Source: an uncultured Bacteroidales bacterium (GTDB lineage: Bacteria; Bacteroidota; Bacteroidia; Bacteroidales; UBA932). From it: 44,945 nucleotides of DNA. The notes beneath the pieces are model-generated. The model searched no databases. It had not been told where the DNA came from and saw nothing but the letters and a program-made list of their open reading frames with translations. Location: positions 1-44,945 of the forward strand of contig CALVCB010000012.1 of assembly GCA_944325965.1 (NCBI GenBank), in the 5' to 3' direction. Below, one piece after another: positions 34,506-43,233 of the stretch. A program made the translations under genes and the position numbers. Every line of letters begins with the position of its first letter. Position 1 is the first letter of the stretch.

Positions 34506-35759
34506 ATGAAAAAAACACTTATAAAGAACATAGGGAAAATCATCGGGATTGTCCCCGAAGGAAAGCTCAGGAAAGAAGGGGCTGAAATGGAGGAAGTCGA
34601 GACCCTTGAAGACGCCTGGCTGCTTATAGACGGGGAGAAGATACACTCTTTCGGCAGCGGGGAGCCTCCGGCAGGACTTTCATCCGGAGAACACACCGTA
34701 CGTACAATCGACGCAGGGGGCGGCTACGTAATGCCGGCATTCTGCGACTCCCACACGCACATAGTCTACGCCGGCTCACGCTACGGGGAATTCAGGGACA
34801 AGATCAACGGACTGTCCTACGAACAGATAGCGGAGCGCGGCGGAGGCATACTCAACTCCGCTGACCTGCTCCGTGAAACACCCGAGGAGGAGCTTTTCCG
34901 CCAGTCCCTGGAGCGTGCCGTAGAGGTCATGCACAAAGGCACAGGTGCCCTGGAAATCAAGAGCGGATACGGTCTTGACACTGAAAACGAGCTCAAGATG
35001 CTCCGTGTAATACGCCGTCTGAAAGCCGCCCTGCCTGTAGAGATACGCGCCACCTTCCTCGGTGCCCATGCCGTAGGCAGGGCATATACCGGAAGGCAGG
35101 GCGAATATGTGGACATGGTCTGCCATGAGATGCTGCCCGCCGTGGCCGCGGAGGGGCTTGCAGATTTCGTGGACGTGTTCTGCGACAGGGGGTTCTTCAC
35201 CCCGGAAGAAACATTGCAGATACTCGATGCCGCCCAGATGTACGGTCTGCGCGGGAAAATACATGCCAACGAGCTGGCCGTATCCGGAGGGGTCCAGGCG
35301 GGGGTAAGCCGCAACGCCCTGTCCGTTGACCATCTGGAGCAGACTGCACAGGCAGAGATTGACGCCCTGAAAGGCACGGAAACCATGCCGACCATGCTCC
35401 CTGGCGCATCATTCTTTTCAAGGCTGCCATACGGGCAGGCGAAAAATTTCATCCGCTCGGGCCTCGCAGTCGCACTGGCCTCGGACTACAACCCCGGCTC
35501 GTCGCCGAGCGGTGACATGCGTTTCGTAATGGCCCTGGGCTGCATACAGATGAGACTCACACCGGAAGAGGCATTCAACGCCTGCACACTCAACAGCGCA
35601 TACGCCATGGGCATCAGCCGCACCGTCGGATCCGTCACCGCCGGAAAGCTCGCCAACCTCATAGTCACCGTCCCGCTGCCGGACCTGGCCTTCATCCCCT
35701 ACAGCCACCACACCCCGTTCATAAGCAGGGTCATACTGAAAGGGGACATACAGTCATAA
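34506..35759 (+). CDS. hutI: Imidazolonepropionase
   Basis: This 417-residue metal-dependent amidohydrolase should open 4-imidazolone-5-propanoate to N-formimino-L-glutamate, the third step of histidine degradation. Metal and substrate residues are visible: H83 and H85 in DSHTHIVYAGSR, H188 in GAHAV, H253 and E256 in KIHANELA, H276, and D327 in LASDYNPGSSP. The EIKSGYGLDTENELKMLR stretch near 150 is typical for HutI. It lies directly after hutH in an apparent kinase-regulator-hutH-hutI transcript and is convergent with the AT-rich island across a hairpin. Confidence 0.93.
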   Translation: MKKTLIKNIGKIIGIVPEGKLRKEGAEMEEVETLEDAWLLIDGEKIHSFGSGEPPAGLSSGEHTVRTIDAGGGYVMPAFCDSHTHIVYAGSRYGEFRDKINGLSYEQIAERGGGILNSADLLRETPEEELFRQSLERAVEVMHKGTGALEIKSGYGLDTENELKMLRVIRRLKAALPVEIRATFLGAHAVGRAYTGRQGEYVDMVCHEMLPAVAAEGLADFVDVFCDRGFFTPEETLQILDAAQMYGLRGKIHANELAVSGGVQAGVSRNALSVDHLEQTAQAEIDALKGTETMPTMLPGASFFSRLPYGQAKNFIRSGLAVALASDYNPGSSPSGDMRFVMALGCIQMRLTPEEAFNACTLNSAYAMGISRTVGSVTAGKLANLIVTVPLPDLAFIPYSHHTPFISRVILKGDIQS

Positions 35760-35777
35760 ACTAGAAAATTTGTCATT

Positions 35778-35827
35778 CTGAGCATATGGCGGACTCTCCT
35801 AATCTGAAGAATCCGCCATATGCTCAG
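35778..35827. repeat. Perfect 16-bp inverted repeat in a TGTCATTCTGAG-type intergenic element
   Basis: CTGAGCATATGGCGGA (35778-35793) pairs exactly with TCCGCCATATGCTCAG (35812-35827) around an 18-base loop containing TCTGAAGAATC. The preceding bases complete TGTCATTCTGAG. From memory, TGTCATTCTGAG ... GAAGAATCT is a widespread Bacteroidota intergenic repeat. It lies between the convergent hutI and phosphoesterase genes and marks the GC change. No T-run follows on either strand, but it could still end transcription. Confidence 0.85.
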
Positions 35828-35846
35828 AAAACATTAACAAATTCAG

Positions 35847-36740
35847 TTAAAGAGGCAATGTAAAATCCATCATCAATGGAAGATGGTCCGATGCTTCCGA
35901 TGTAAAATCATCTAAGACCGTATCCGCATAATTGACATTCCGGAATACACACGGAGTACAGTAAATAAAATCTATCCTCGATTTACCGTTATTCATACTC
36001 GGTTCAAAACCGTCATGTGTATCACCAATTACATCGTTCTTATAATATTTCCTTATCATCCTGTGTACATCATAATTCCGGTCCGTATAAAACTTCATGT
36101 CCACAGGTGAAACAGAATTGAAATCCCCTGTCATTATCCAGTACTTCTCATCTTTGAAACGAGGATTACATATTGTTGAATCAAGGATAGTCCGCATCTC
36201 ATAGACACGAAAAGCATCGCCTCCGTTATCTTTTTTGGTTACATCATCCATTGAATACTTCTGAGGCCACAAATGAAGAATCACATAATTCACCCCGCAT
36301 ATCCTGACATGCATTGCCCCATGAGACAAACCTTTTCCTATTCTCTGAACCACCTCTATCGGGTATCTGGATGTCACTGCTACCGGATAATTGTCCTGAT
36401 AAGGCCCTACGGCACAATAACCATGTCCCCACCTTGCCGCCAGGGTTCCTAGACTATCCGGAAGATACCTTGGCACAATATCAGCACTTCTGCTCACCTT
36501 GTTCTCATCCCAATGCGTTGCGCCTTCACATAAAGTAAGCACATCGGGGGCCATTGAATTGACCCAGAATACGAACCGGTCATAATCATTATACTGGTCA
36601 TACCACATCCCGTTAAGTATATTGTAATCAATCAAACGGATTTTCCTGCCTCCATACTCTTTGCCGGCAGCAACCAATGCCGGCAAAGCAACCAAAAACA
36701 GCACTCCGATAAATATTCCCTTAAAAATCGATTTTTTCAT
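35847..36740 (-). CDS. Secreted endonuclease/exonuclease/phosphatase (EEP)-fold hydrolase
   Basis: This 297-residue protein has a signal peptide (MKKSIFKGIFIGVLFLVAL, cleavage near residue 25); the ATG at 36740 was chosen over one three codons earlier for this reason. All EEP-fold catalytic positions are present: N40 in DYNILNG, E72 in LCEGAT, H156 in ILHLWP, D206 and N208 in MTGDFNS, D257 in SRIDFIY, and D285/H286 in SDHLP. The fold covers DNases, sphingomyelinases, inositol phosphatases and other metal-dependent phosphoesterases. Being last in a sigma/FecR/SusC/SusD operon, 12 bases after SusD, it more likely removes phosphate or splits a phosphodiester in the imported substrate than degrades DNA. 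Exact substrate is unknown. Confidence 0.85.
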   Translation of the reverse strand: MKKSIFKGIFIGVLFLVALPALVAAGKEYGGRKIRLIDYNILNGMWYDQYNDYDRFVFWVNSMAPDVLTLCEGATHWDENKVSRSADIVPRYLPDSLGTLAARWGHGYCAVGPYQDNYPVAVTSRYPIEVVQRIGKGLSHGAMHVRICGVNYVILHLWPQKYSMDDVTKKDNGGDAFRVYEMRTILDSTICNPRFKDEKYWIMTGDFNSVSPVDMKFYTDRNYDVHRMIRKYYKNDVIGDTHDGFEPSMNNGKSRIDFIYCTPCVFRNVNYADTVLDDFTSEASDHLPLMMDFTLPL

Positions 36741-36752
36741 AACATACATTTA

Positions 36753-38051
36753 TCAATATCCTTCATTCTGATCAAGAAGATCATTCAATGTTCTCTGGGC
36801 ATCAGGGACAGGGAAAAGCAGCTGATAAGACTGCATCCCAGATATGGTCGACAGGGCTTTACCAGTCCGTACAAGATCATAGTACCTATGGTTTTCACCA
36901 AGAAATTCAAATCTGCGCTCATTCAGCACCGCATCAAGAAATGTATCTGCAGTCACATCAGCGTCTCCAAGTCCTCTTTCTTTTCTCAACTCATTAAGTC
37001 GAGCCAGTCCGTTTGGATACCCTTGTGCCTCTGCACTAACAAGGTACATCTCAGCAATCCTCGAAATTATTATCGGATCTGTAAATGATTGCCCTCCACG
37101 GTATTTATGGACACAATAATGATAAATTGTACTCGGATCTTCCGTTTCTATATAAATACCCTGTGTCTTCCTTATATCCCCATTTTCAAAAGCATTGTAC
37201 GTGTCGTCGCTCACGTAGAACCATCCACCGCCTTTATTTACGTAATTGTAGGTATAGAACTGGCTCCCCAAATAGATTCCATTTTCCGTAGACTGGTTCG
37301 AAAAGGCGAAAATAGTTTCGGTATTAGTATCTGCCCCGAAGATATTGTCAAAAGAATCAAGGGAGTATCTACCACATGTAATCAAAGATTCCGCCAGATC
37401 TGCTGCTTCCTTGTTCTTGCCTTCATAAAGGAAGACCCTTGCTTTCAATGCTTTCAGCGCATCATCAGACACATAATAGTAAGAAGAACTCGGTCCGAGC
37501 AGATTTTCTGCATTCTCAATATTTTCTTCGATGAATGCCCAAACATCTTCGACAGGATCCCTGGGCACCTTTTCCATTGTATTGGTCCTAAGAATAGGAA
37601 CTTTGCCCCATCGTGTCACTAGCTCTGTATAGATAAGTGCCCTGAAATAATAGGCTTCACCAAGGTATGTCCTTACTTCCTCCGAACTGCTCTGAAACCT
37701 TTCACACGTACTTATCAAATTGTTGACCTGATACAACGCCTCATAATATCCGTTCCATTGTCCTGATATGACACCGCTCAAAGCTGTCATCTGGTTGTTT
37801 ATATAGTTGATCGGCTCTGCCGACTGAGAATATAGGAAATCCCCTCCGAAAATATCGAATGCGATATAAGAATATGCTCCAGGTTTATGTTGTACCATAT
37901 TATACATTCCCGTCCTCATGGCAGCTAGGTCTGATTCAGATACGGCATCGGGAGAGGCGGATGTATGAGGATATTTATCAAGCAGTCCGGTACATGAATT
38001 AAACAAATACATCACTGCCGGCAATAACGTTAAAATATATCTTATTTTCAT
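36753..38051 (-). CDS. SusD/RagB-family lipoprotein of the island
   Basis: This 432-residue lipoprotein (MKIRYILTLLPAVMYLFNSC, C20) should be the substrate-binding lid of the adjacent SusC-type transporter. It has the family's opening (LLDKYPHTSASPDAVSESDL), helical scaffold (YLGEAYYFRALIYTELVTRWG split as YLGEAYYFRAL and TELVTRWG), and the C-terminal VLNERRFEFLGENHRYYDL signature with LFPVPDAQRTLNDLLDQNEGY-type ending (final DQNEGY). It is shorter than the starch-locus SusD and not closely similar to it, so a different ligand is expected. It starts 19 bases after SusC and is followed after 12 bases by the EEP-type hydrolase. Confidence 0.9.
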   Translation of the reverse strand: MKIRYILTLLPAVMYLFNSCTGLLDKYPHTSASPDAVSESDLAAMRTGMYNMVQHKPGAYSYIAFDIFGGDFLYSQSAEPINYINNQMTALSGVISGQWNGYYEALYQVNNLISTCERFQSSSEEVRTYLGEAYYFRALIYTELVTRWGKVPILRTNTMEKVPRDPVEDVWAFIEENIENAENLLGPSSSYYYVSDDALKALKARVFLYEGKNKEAADLAESLITCGRYSLDSFDNIFGADTNTETIFAFSNQSTENGIYLGSQFYTYNYVNKGGGWFYVSDDTYNAFENGDIRKTQGIYIETEDPSTIYHYCVHKYRGGQSFTDPIIISRIAEMYLVSAEAQGYPNGLARLNELRKERGLGDADVTADTFLDAVLNERRFEFLGENHRYYDLVRTGKALSTISGMQSYQLLFPVPDAQRTLNDLLDQNEGY

Positions 38052-38070
38052 ACCTGTCTCCTTTTTTTAA

Positions 38071-41000
38071 TTAAAGTGAAAGATTGACTCCGAATGAATA
38101 GATTCTCGGTTGCGGGATATTCAAATTGTCTACACCGATATATCTTGCGTCATTGTTTGTATTGACCTCTGGATCCCATCCCGGATATTTTGAAACTAGG
38201 AATACATTATCAACTGAAAAATAAACTCTCAATGATGAAATACGGGCCTTCGACAGAAGACTTGTCGGGAAATTGTATGCCAATGTAAGATTCCTCAGTC
38301 TCAGGAATGACCCGTCATGCAGGAAGAAATCCGAATTCAAAGTATTAAGAGTACTGTTATAATATGGTCTCGGATACCAGTTCTCTCCTGAACCAGGAGT
38401 CCAATAATGCGTAGCATGTTCTTTTGTAATGTTGGCCTTGTATGCCCGGCGTGAATAATTGAACTCCTGTCCGGAATACACATCATTGCCGTACATATAC
38501 GTAAAGAATAGATCCAGTGTCCAGTTCTTAAATGAGAAAGTATTACTCCAGCCTCCCTGAAAATCAGGAGTAGGAGATCCTATGACCATTCTGTCATCAG
38601 TATCCGTAAGATTACCATCTGAATTTATATCCCGGTATTTGATGTCTCCGGCTCTATAACCTTTTGCATATAATGTAGCTGGGACTTCACTGTCAGATTG
38701 GTAAATACCATCATGCTTATAGAGATAAAATGCACCGAGTTCTTCACCTACCCTGAGAATTCTCTGGGTACCATAAGTCGTGCTGTTATTCGCTCCTATA
38801 ATTATATCCTCATCTCCGACCAGACTCAGAATTCTGTTGGCATTAGTGGAAATATTGAAATTCGTACTCCAGTGCACAGGTCCGAAATCCACCTCACCTC
38901 CTATGGTCAGTTCCAGGCCTTTATTCTCCATAGACCCGACATTGCTTATAATAGATGACACGCCTGATGTAGTATAAATAGGCTTGGCATACAAAAGGTC
39001 CGTTGTCTTTTTGTAATATGCATCGAAAATCAATGTAAGCCTGTTGTCAAAGAAACCGAGATCAAATCCGGCATCCCACTGGCCAGCCTTCTCCCAGGTA
39101 AGTCCGGAATTTCCAAAATCCGTGACTGCGATTCCGCCAATTCCTTCATAGTTATAACCGCCATCCATCTTTGCCAAATATGCATAATAATCAATGCCTT
39201 CCTGATTTCCGGTCTTACCGTAGCTGACTCTTACTTTCATATCAATGCCTGAACCCTTCATGAATTCTTCATTAGATACATTCCATCCGAAAGACACGGA
39301 CGGGAACCATCCCCACCTATAATCTCGGGCAAACTTAGACGATCCATCTGTTCGCAGAGAACCAGTCAGAGTATACCTGTCTTTATAAGAAAAATTCACA
39401 CGTCCGAAGAATGATTCCATCGCATAACTCATAATCTGCCCATCATATCCGTCTATCGATGCTGCCGCCCCCATTGCATCGAATGCATCTGAAGGGAAAC
39501 CTTTACCAAGCATATACTTATAGTCGGAATCCAGCATCTGCAGTGAATGACCCAACATGGCACTGAATCCAAAAGAATCATTCAGGAAGGTATCGTTATA
39601 ACTCAGCACATTATCAATTACTATGTTTCTAATAAGCTTATTGGCATCTACAAGTCCAAAAGTCTTCACATACGGATGCTTGGAAGAATAATGTTTATAG
39701 TCCCGATTGTATGTAACGTCTGTACTGAGCGTATTCTTAAAAGTCAGCCTGTCATCAAGAAACTTCAGAGTAAAATAATAGCTTCCGAGAAACCTATATG
39801 ACTCAAGAAATGTATTGGCTTCGTTCAGGATAGCGGCAGGGTTATGGTATGTAAGTTCATTTGTACCGCCTACAGTATATTTACCATCATCATGATATGC
39901 CTTGTCAAACGGTCTCTGAAGGACGCATCTGCCAAGAATCATCGAACCAAGGCTCACACCCGGAACTTGATGGTTTTTCATATAATTGGCAGATGTATTT
40001 GCTCCGACTTCAAGCCAATTGTTGAATTTATGGTCTATCCTGGCCTTGAAGTTGAATTTATCCAATTTATTCGTCTTGATAATTCCTTTGTTATGGTTAT
40101 AACTTCCTCCGATATAGAAATTAGTTTTTTCATTTCCTCCGGAAAAAGAAAGATTCGCATTCCAGAAATTACCGAGCTGTACTGCATATGAAAGCCAGTC
40201 CGTAGTTTCCGTAGTACCTGGATCCAGATACTCAAGGGAAGAACCGGTCTGCGCATTATAGTTGTCTATACCGATATTGTACTGTTTCAGATATTCCTCT
40301 GTATTCGCCATCTGAAGCCTTCCGATATTAGGGAACTGGTTGATTCCTGCACTGAGATTCACATTCAGTATAGACTTTCCCTTCTTACCTGATTTTGTGG
40401 TAATTACCACCACTCCATTACTTGCGCGGGAACCGTAAATAGATGCAGAAGCTGCATCTTTAAGGACTTCAATGCTTTCTATATCGGCAACATTAAGCAC
40501 TGCCAGAGGGCTCATATTCTCTCCGAAATTATAAAGATTTGCGTTACTGTTATCGATAGGGATGCCGTCTATTACATAAAGAGGATCATTCCCGGCCTGA
40601 ATAGACGAGGCCCCTCGTATGCTGACCCTTTCTCCCGCACCGAGGGCTCCAGAAGAAGCAAACGAAGTCACACCTGCGATTCGTCCGTTCAAAAGGGCTG
40701 TAGGGCTACTTACTTCTCTCATATTGCTTTCATCTATCTCTACTCTACTTATGGCACTGGAAACAAGAGAACGTTTCATTGTACCATAGCCGACAACAAC
40801 TACTTCATCGAGAAATTCAGCAGACTCTCTCAAAATGAAGTTGACGGAACCCATTTTTTCAGTTATTGCCATTTCTTTGGGCTCATACCCAAGACAAGCA
40901 CACTCTAGTAATGTCGCTCCACCTTCAATCTCCAAAGACCAGTTGCCATCCAAATCAGTAGTAGTACCATTAGATGTGCCTTTCTCAAAAACGGATGCCC

Positions 41001-41415
41001 CGGGAACCCCCGTTCCAGTTCCATCCAAGACCTTTCCCGTTATACGGTAAGGTTCTAATTTGGATGAAGCGACACCCTGTTTACTGAGCCGAATCACATT
41101 ATCATTAATTTCAGACTTGATTCCTTGGGAAGAAAAAATCCTATCAAGAACAGATGAAAGTGGCTCATTCCTAACAGAAATTGAAACTTTCCTACTCAAA
41201 TCAATGCCATCAGTCCTTATCACAAACGACAATCCATATTTGGATTTCAATGAATTAAGGACTTTCTCAACAGATACGTCCTGCATATTCAGAGTAACAA
41301 GGCCGGAGTCTTGTGCATACGCAGTCTGACCTGAGAACAAAAAAGCCAGACTCAGCGGCAACAGCCATTTAAACAGCTGACGGACAAATTTTAAGTCAAA
41401 GGCAATACTCATCAT
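38071..41415 (-). CDS. SusC-family TonB-dependent transporter/transducer with N-terminal STN domain
   Basis: This 1114-residue outer-membrane protein should both import a ligand and signal its presence. The start at 41415 (MMSIAFDLKF) gives a signal peptide ending TAYA near residue 34 and avoids overlap with the FecR gene; 41412 is equally possible. An STN domain lies at about 38-110 (LNMQDVSVEKVLNSLKSKYG), then a carboxypeptidase-regulatory-like domain at about 125-198, a TonB-box-like FLDEVVVVGYGTMKRS (201-216), the plug, and a barrel ending RIYSFGVNLSL. STN domains contact FecR anti-sigma factors in the periplasm, and such a gene lies directly upstream, with a sigma factor before it. The ligand is unknown. 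Confidence 0.92.
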   Translation of the reverse strand: MMSIAFDLKFVRQLFKWLLPLSLAFLFSGQTAYAQDSGLVTLNMQDVSVEKVLNSLKSKYGLSFVIRTDGIDLSRKVSISVRNEPLSSVLDRIFSSQGIKSEINDNVIRLSKQGVASSKLEPYRITGKVLDGTGTGVPGASVFEKGTSNGTTTDLDGNWSLEIEGGATLLECACLGYEPKEMAITEKMGSVNFILRESAEFLDEVVVVGYGTMKRSLVSSAISRVEIDESNMREVSSPTALLNGRIAGVTSFASSGALGAGERVSIRGASSIQAGNDPLYVIDGIPIDNSNANLYNFGENMSPLAVLNVADIESIEVLKDAASASIYGSRASNGVVVITTKSGKKGKSILNVNLSAGINQFPNIGRLQMANTEEYLKQYNIGIDNYNAQTGSSLEYLDPGTTETTDWLSYAVQLGNFWNANLSFSGGNEKTNFYIGGSYNHNKGIIKTNKLDKFNFKARIDHKFNNWLEVGANTSANYMKNHQVPGVSLGSMILGRCVLQRPFDKAYHDDGKYTVGGTNELTYHNPAAILNEANTFLESYRFLGSYYFTLKFLDDRLTFKNTLSTDVTYNRDYKHYSSKHPYVKTFGLVDANKLIRNIVIDNVLSYNDTFLNDSFGFSAMLGHSLQMLDSDYKYMLGKGFPSDAFDAMGAAASIDGYDGQIMSYAMESFFGRVNFSYKDRYTLTGSLRTDGSSKFARDYRWGWFPSVSFGWNVSNEEFMKGSGIDMKVRVSYGKTGNQEGIDYYAYLAKMDGGYNYEGIGGIAVTDFGNSGLTWEKAGQWDAGFDLGFFDNRLTLIFDAYYKKTTDLLYAKPIYTTSGVSSIISNVGSMENKGLELTIGGEVDFGPVHWSTNFNISTNANRILSLVGDEDIIIGANNSTTYGTQRILRVGEELGAFYLYKHDGIYQSDSEVPATLYAKGYRAGDIKYRDINSDGNLTDTDDRMVIGSPTPDFQGGWSNTFSFKNWTLDLFFTYMYGNDVYSGQEFNYSRRAYKANITKEHATHYWTPGSGENWYPRPYYNSTLNTLNSDFFLHDGSFLRLRNLTLAYNFPTSLLSKARISSLRVYFSVDNVFLVSKYPGWDPEVNTNNDARYIGVDNLNIPQPRIYSFGVNLSL

Positions 41416-41443
41416 AAATGTTTGATTAAGGTTAGACTTATAG

Positions 41444-42421
41444 TCATTTATATATTTCAATGTAATTACCTTCTCTTTTTACATTATAATTACCATCAAT
41501 ATTCAGGGCCGACAATATCCTGTCTGCATCTTCTCCCCTTACAAAACTAGCATAGTATATTTCTTCGGCTATTTCAGGGTCCTTTATCACTATCTTTACC
41601 CCAAAGCGCCGTTCGAGATCTTTTGCTATCTGGGACAAAGTCATATGATAGGCATTGAATTCACCTTTGAACCATGCCGGATACGAATCCAGATTTACCT
41701 GGAACATGTCAAGTTCCTCTTTTATCCTATCATATAAGAGAGACTTTCCCGGCAATAATGCCACAGTATCACATCCTGGTATTCCTACTGTTACGCCCCC
41801 CTCCATCAGAGTGGTAGTCACAGTGCCGTCCTCCTGATATGCTTTTACATTGAACTTGGTGCCAGTAACACGGATCTCTGTTCCACCTGCATTGACGATA
41901 AACGGATGGAGGGGATCTTTCTCTACTTCAATATATATCTCCCCAGAAAGATAGATTTTCCTTTCATAACCTATAAATTCTTCAGGATAGAGAATTCTGG
42001 AACCAGAATTGATCCAGATTCTCGAACTGTCAGGCAGAATAAGCTCCGAAATCTCGCCATAATCCGTACATACCTCCGTCCAAGCAATGATTTTCACATT
42101 TTCCTCCTGATGCTTTGAGATATATGAAATACCAGCCAGAAAACCTATTATAGCGACGACTACAGCGACTAATCCGGAAAGGAGCAATCTGATTGTTGAT
42201 GAAGATATACTGTAGAAACATCCAGTTCTTAATCGGAATGACCGGAAAGCGGACTCTATTTCACAATCTTCAATTTTGTTTTCCGGATTTTCCCACAAAT
42301 CACGGCTAGCACGATCAAATTCCGAATCGGACATTTCTGACAATATTTTGCCTATACGGTCCGGATCCTGGGATTTTACAACATCTAAAAATTCTTTCTC
42401 TTTATTCTTGTTAAGGGACAT
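41444..42421 (-). CDS. FecR-family anti-sigma factor
   Basis: This protein of about 325 residues should hold the ECF sigma factor inactive until the STN domain of the neighbouring SusC signals ligand. The cytoplasmic N-terminal part (about 1-70, MSLNKNKEKEFLDVVK) has charged helices. One membrane helix follows near 75-98 (LLLSGLVAVVVAIIGFLAG), then the periplasmic FecR domain (about 115-235; ELILPDSSRIWINSGSRILY, FIVNAGGTEIRVTGTKFNV) and a C-terminal DUF4974-like region that likely contacts STN. Two earlier ATGs exist; 42421 was chosen because it starts at the usual distance before the first charged helix. The gene lies 58 bases after the sigma gene. Confidence 0.9.
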   Translation of the reverse strand: MSLNKNKEKEFLDVVKSQDPDRIGKILSEMSDSEFDRASRDLWENPENKIEDCEIESAFRSFRLRTGCFYSISSSTIRLLLSGLVAVVVAIIGFLAGISYISKHQEENVKIIAWTEVCTDYGEISELILPDSSRIWINSGSRILYPEEFIGYERKIYLSGEIYIEVEKDPLHPFIVNAGGTEIRVTGTKFNVKAYQEDGTVTTTLMEGGVTVGIPGCDTVALLPGKSLLYDRIKEELDMFQVNLDSYPAWFKGEFNAYHMTLSQIAKDLERRFGVKIVIKDPEIAEEIYYASFVRGEDADRILSALNIDGNYNVKREGNYIEIYK

Positions 42422-42479
42422 TATGAAGTATGCCATATTTATGTTTCCATAAATAATACGGAAAAACACTACGGCACAC

Positions 42480-43064
42480 TTAATCTGATTTCAAGAAAAG
42501 TGAAAGATCTACAGGGTTTATTTTTAAAGAAAAAGCCAACTCATTTCGTATCTGTCTAAGTGCTAGGTTAATATGTTTTTCTACAGTTCTTATGGAAATT
42601 CCGAATCTGTTAGCAGTATCCTTATTTGAGCGTCCGAAATACCTGCTTGATATAAATATTTCCCTTCTCGTTGACGGCATAGACGCGACAATCCTATCTA
42701 TTATTCCAGAGATAATCCGATAATCAACCATACTATTTTGTACGAATTCTTCCGAAAGTTCTTCTGCCAGTTCTTTTCTGAATTTCATGGCAACTGCACG
42801 GTGGCGATACCAGTCCATAATCTCATTTCGGGAAACCATGAATACGTAACCTGACAGTCCATCACCGTAACCTTTTTCGGGAACAATCCTGTTCCTGTTT
42901 AACCATACCTTCACAAAAACATTCTGCACTATCTCATCCACGGCCCACTGCTCAGGAACCATCTTGGAGACAAAACCGTATATTCTGGAATAATAAAGTC
43001 TGTAGAACCTATGCCAGGCCTTCATATTCCCATTCCGAATAAGTTCAATAAATATATAATCCAT
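42480..43064 (-). CDS. ECF (FecI/Bacteroidetes RpoE-type) RNA polymerase sigma factor
   Basis: This 194-residue sigma factor should activate the SusC/SusD operon when released by the FecR protein. Region 2 covers about 14-90 (FYRLYYSRIYGFVSKMV, WAVDEIVQNVFVKVWLNR, with the -10-binding part SGYVFMVSRNEIMDWYR). Region 4 covers about 125-180 (MPSTRREIFISSRYFGRSNK and the helix-turn-helix ANRFGISIRTVEKHINLALR). The length and layout are those of FecI-like Bacteroidota sigma factors. It is the first gene of the minus-strand island operon and is divergent from the phosphodiester glycosidase gene across a 169-base AT-rich gap. Confidence 0.93.
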   Translation of the reverse strand: MDYIFIELIRNGNMKAWHRFYRLYYSRIYGFVSKMVPEQWAVDEIVQNVFVKVWLNRNRIVPEKGYGDGLSGYVFMVSRNEIMDWYRHRAVAMKFRKELAEELSEEFVQNSMVDYRIISGIIDRIVASMPSTRREIFISSRYFGRSNKDTANRFGISIRTVEKHINLALRQIRNELAFSLKINPVDLSLFLKSD

Positions 43065-43096
43065 TTTTACTGTCTGTGTCTTTCCCTATATCATTA

Positions 43097-43104
43097 CAAA
43101 GATA
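43097..43104 (-). promoter_or_regulatory. Putative -7 box (TATCTTTG) for the sigma factor gene
   Basis: The minus strand reads TATCTTTG 32 bases before the sigma ATG, a full match to TAnnTTTG. No clear TTG occurs about 20 bases upstream. It may be housekeeping expression of sigma and anti-sigma. Confidence 0.5.
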
Positions 43105-43205
43105 TTGATTTACTTCTTTCACCATACAGTTCCGAGAATTTCTTAATAAATTATTAATTTTTTCAAATAATTATTAAACTAAATGTTCAATATGCTATTA
43201 ATTTA

Positions 43206-43213
43206 TATTTTTG
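43206..43213 (+). promoter_or_regulatory. Putative -7 box (TATTTTTG) for the phosphodiester glycosidase gene
   Basis: TATTTTTG fully matches TAnnTTTG and ends 20 bases before the ATG at 43234, giving a very short leader. The -33 region has GTTC instead of TTG. The gap is strongly AT-rich, which lowers the weight of the match. Confidence 0.45.
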
Positions 43214-43233
43214 CATCATAAATATTATAGAAT

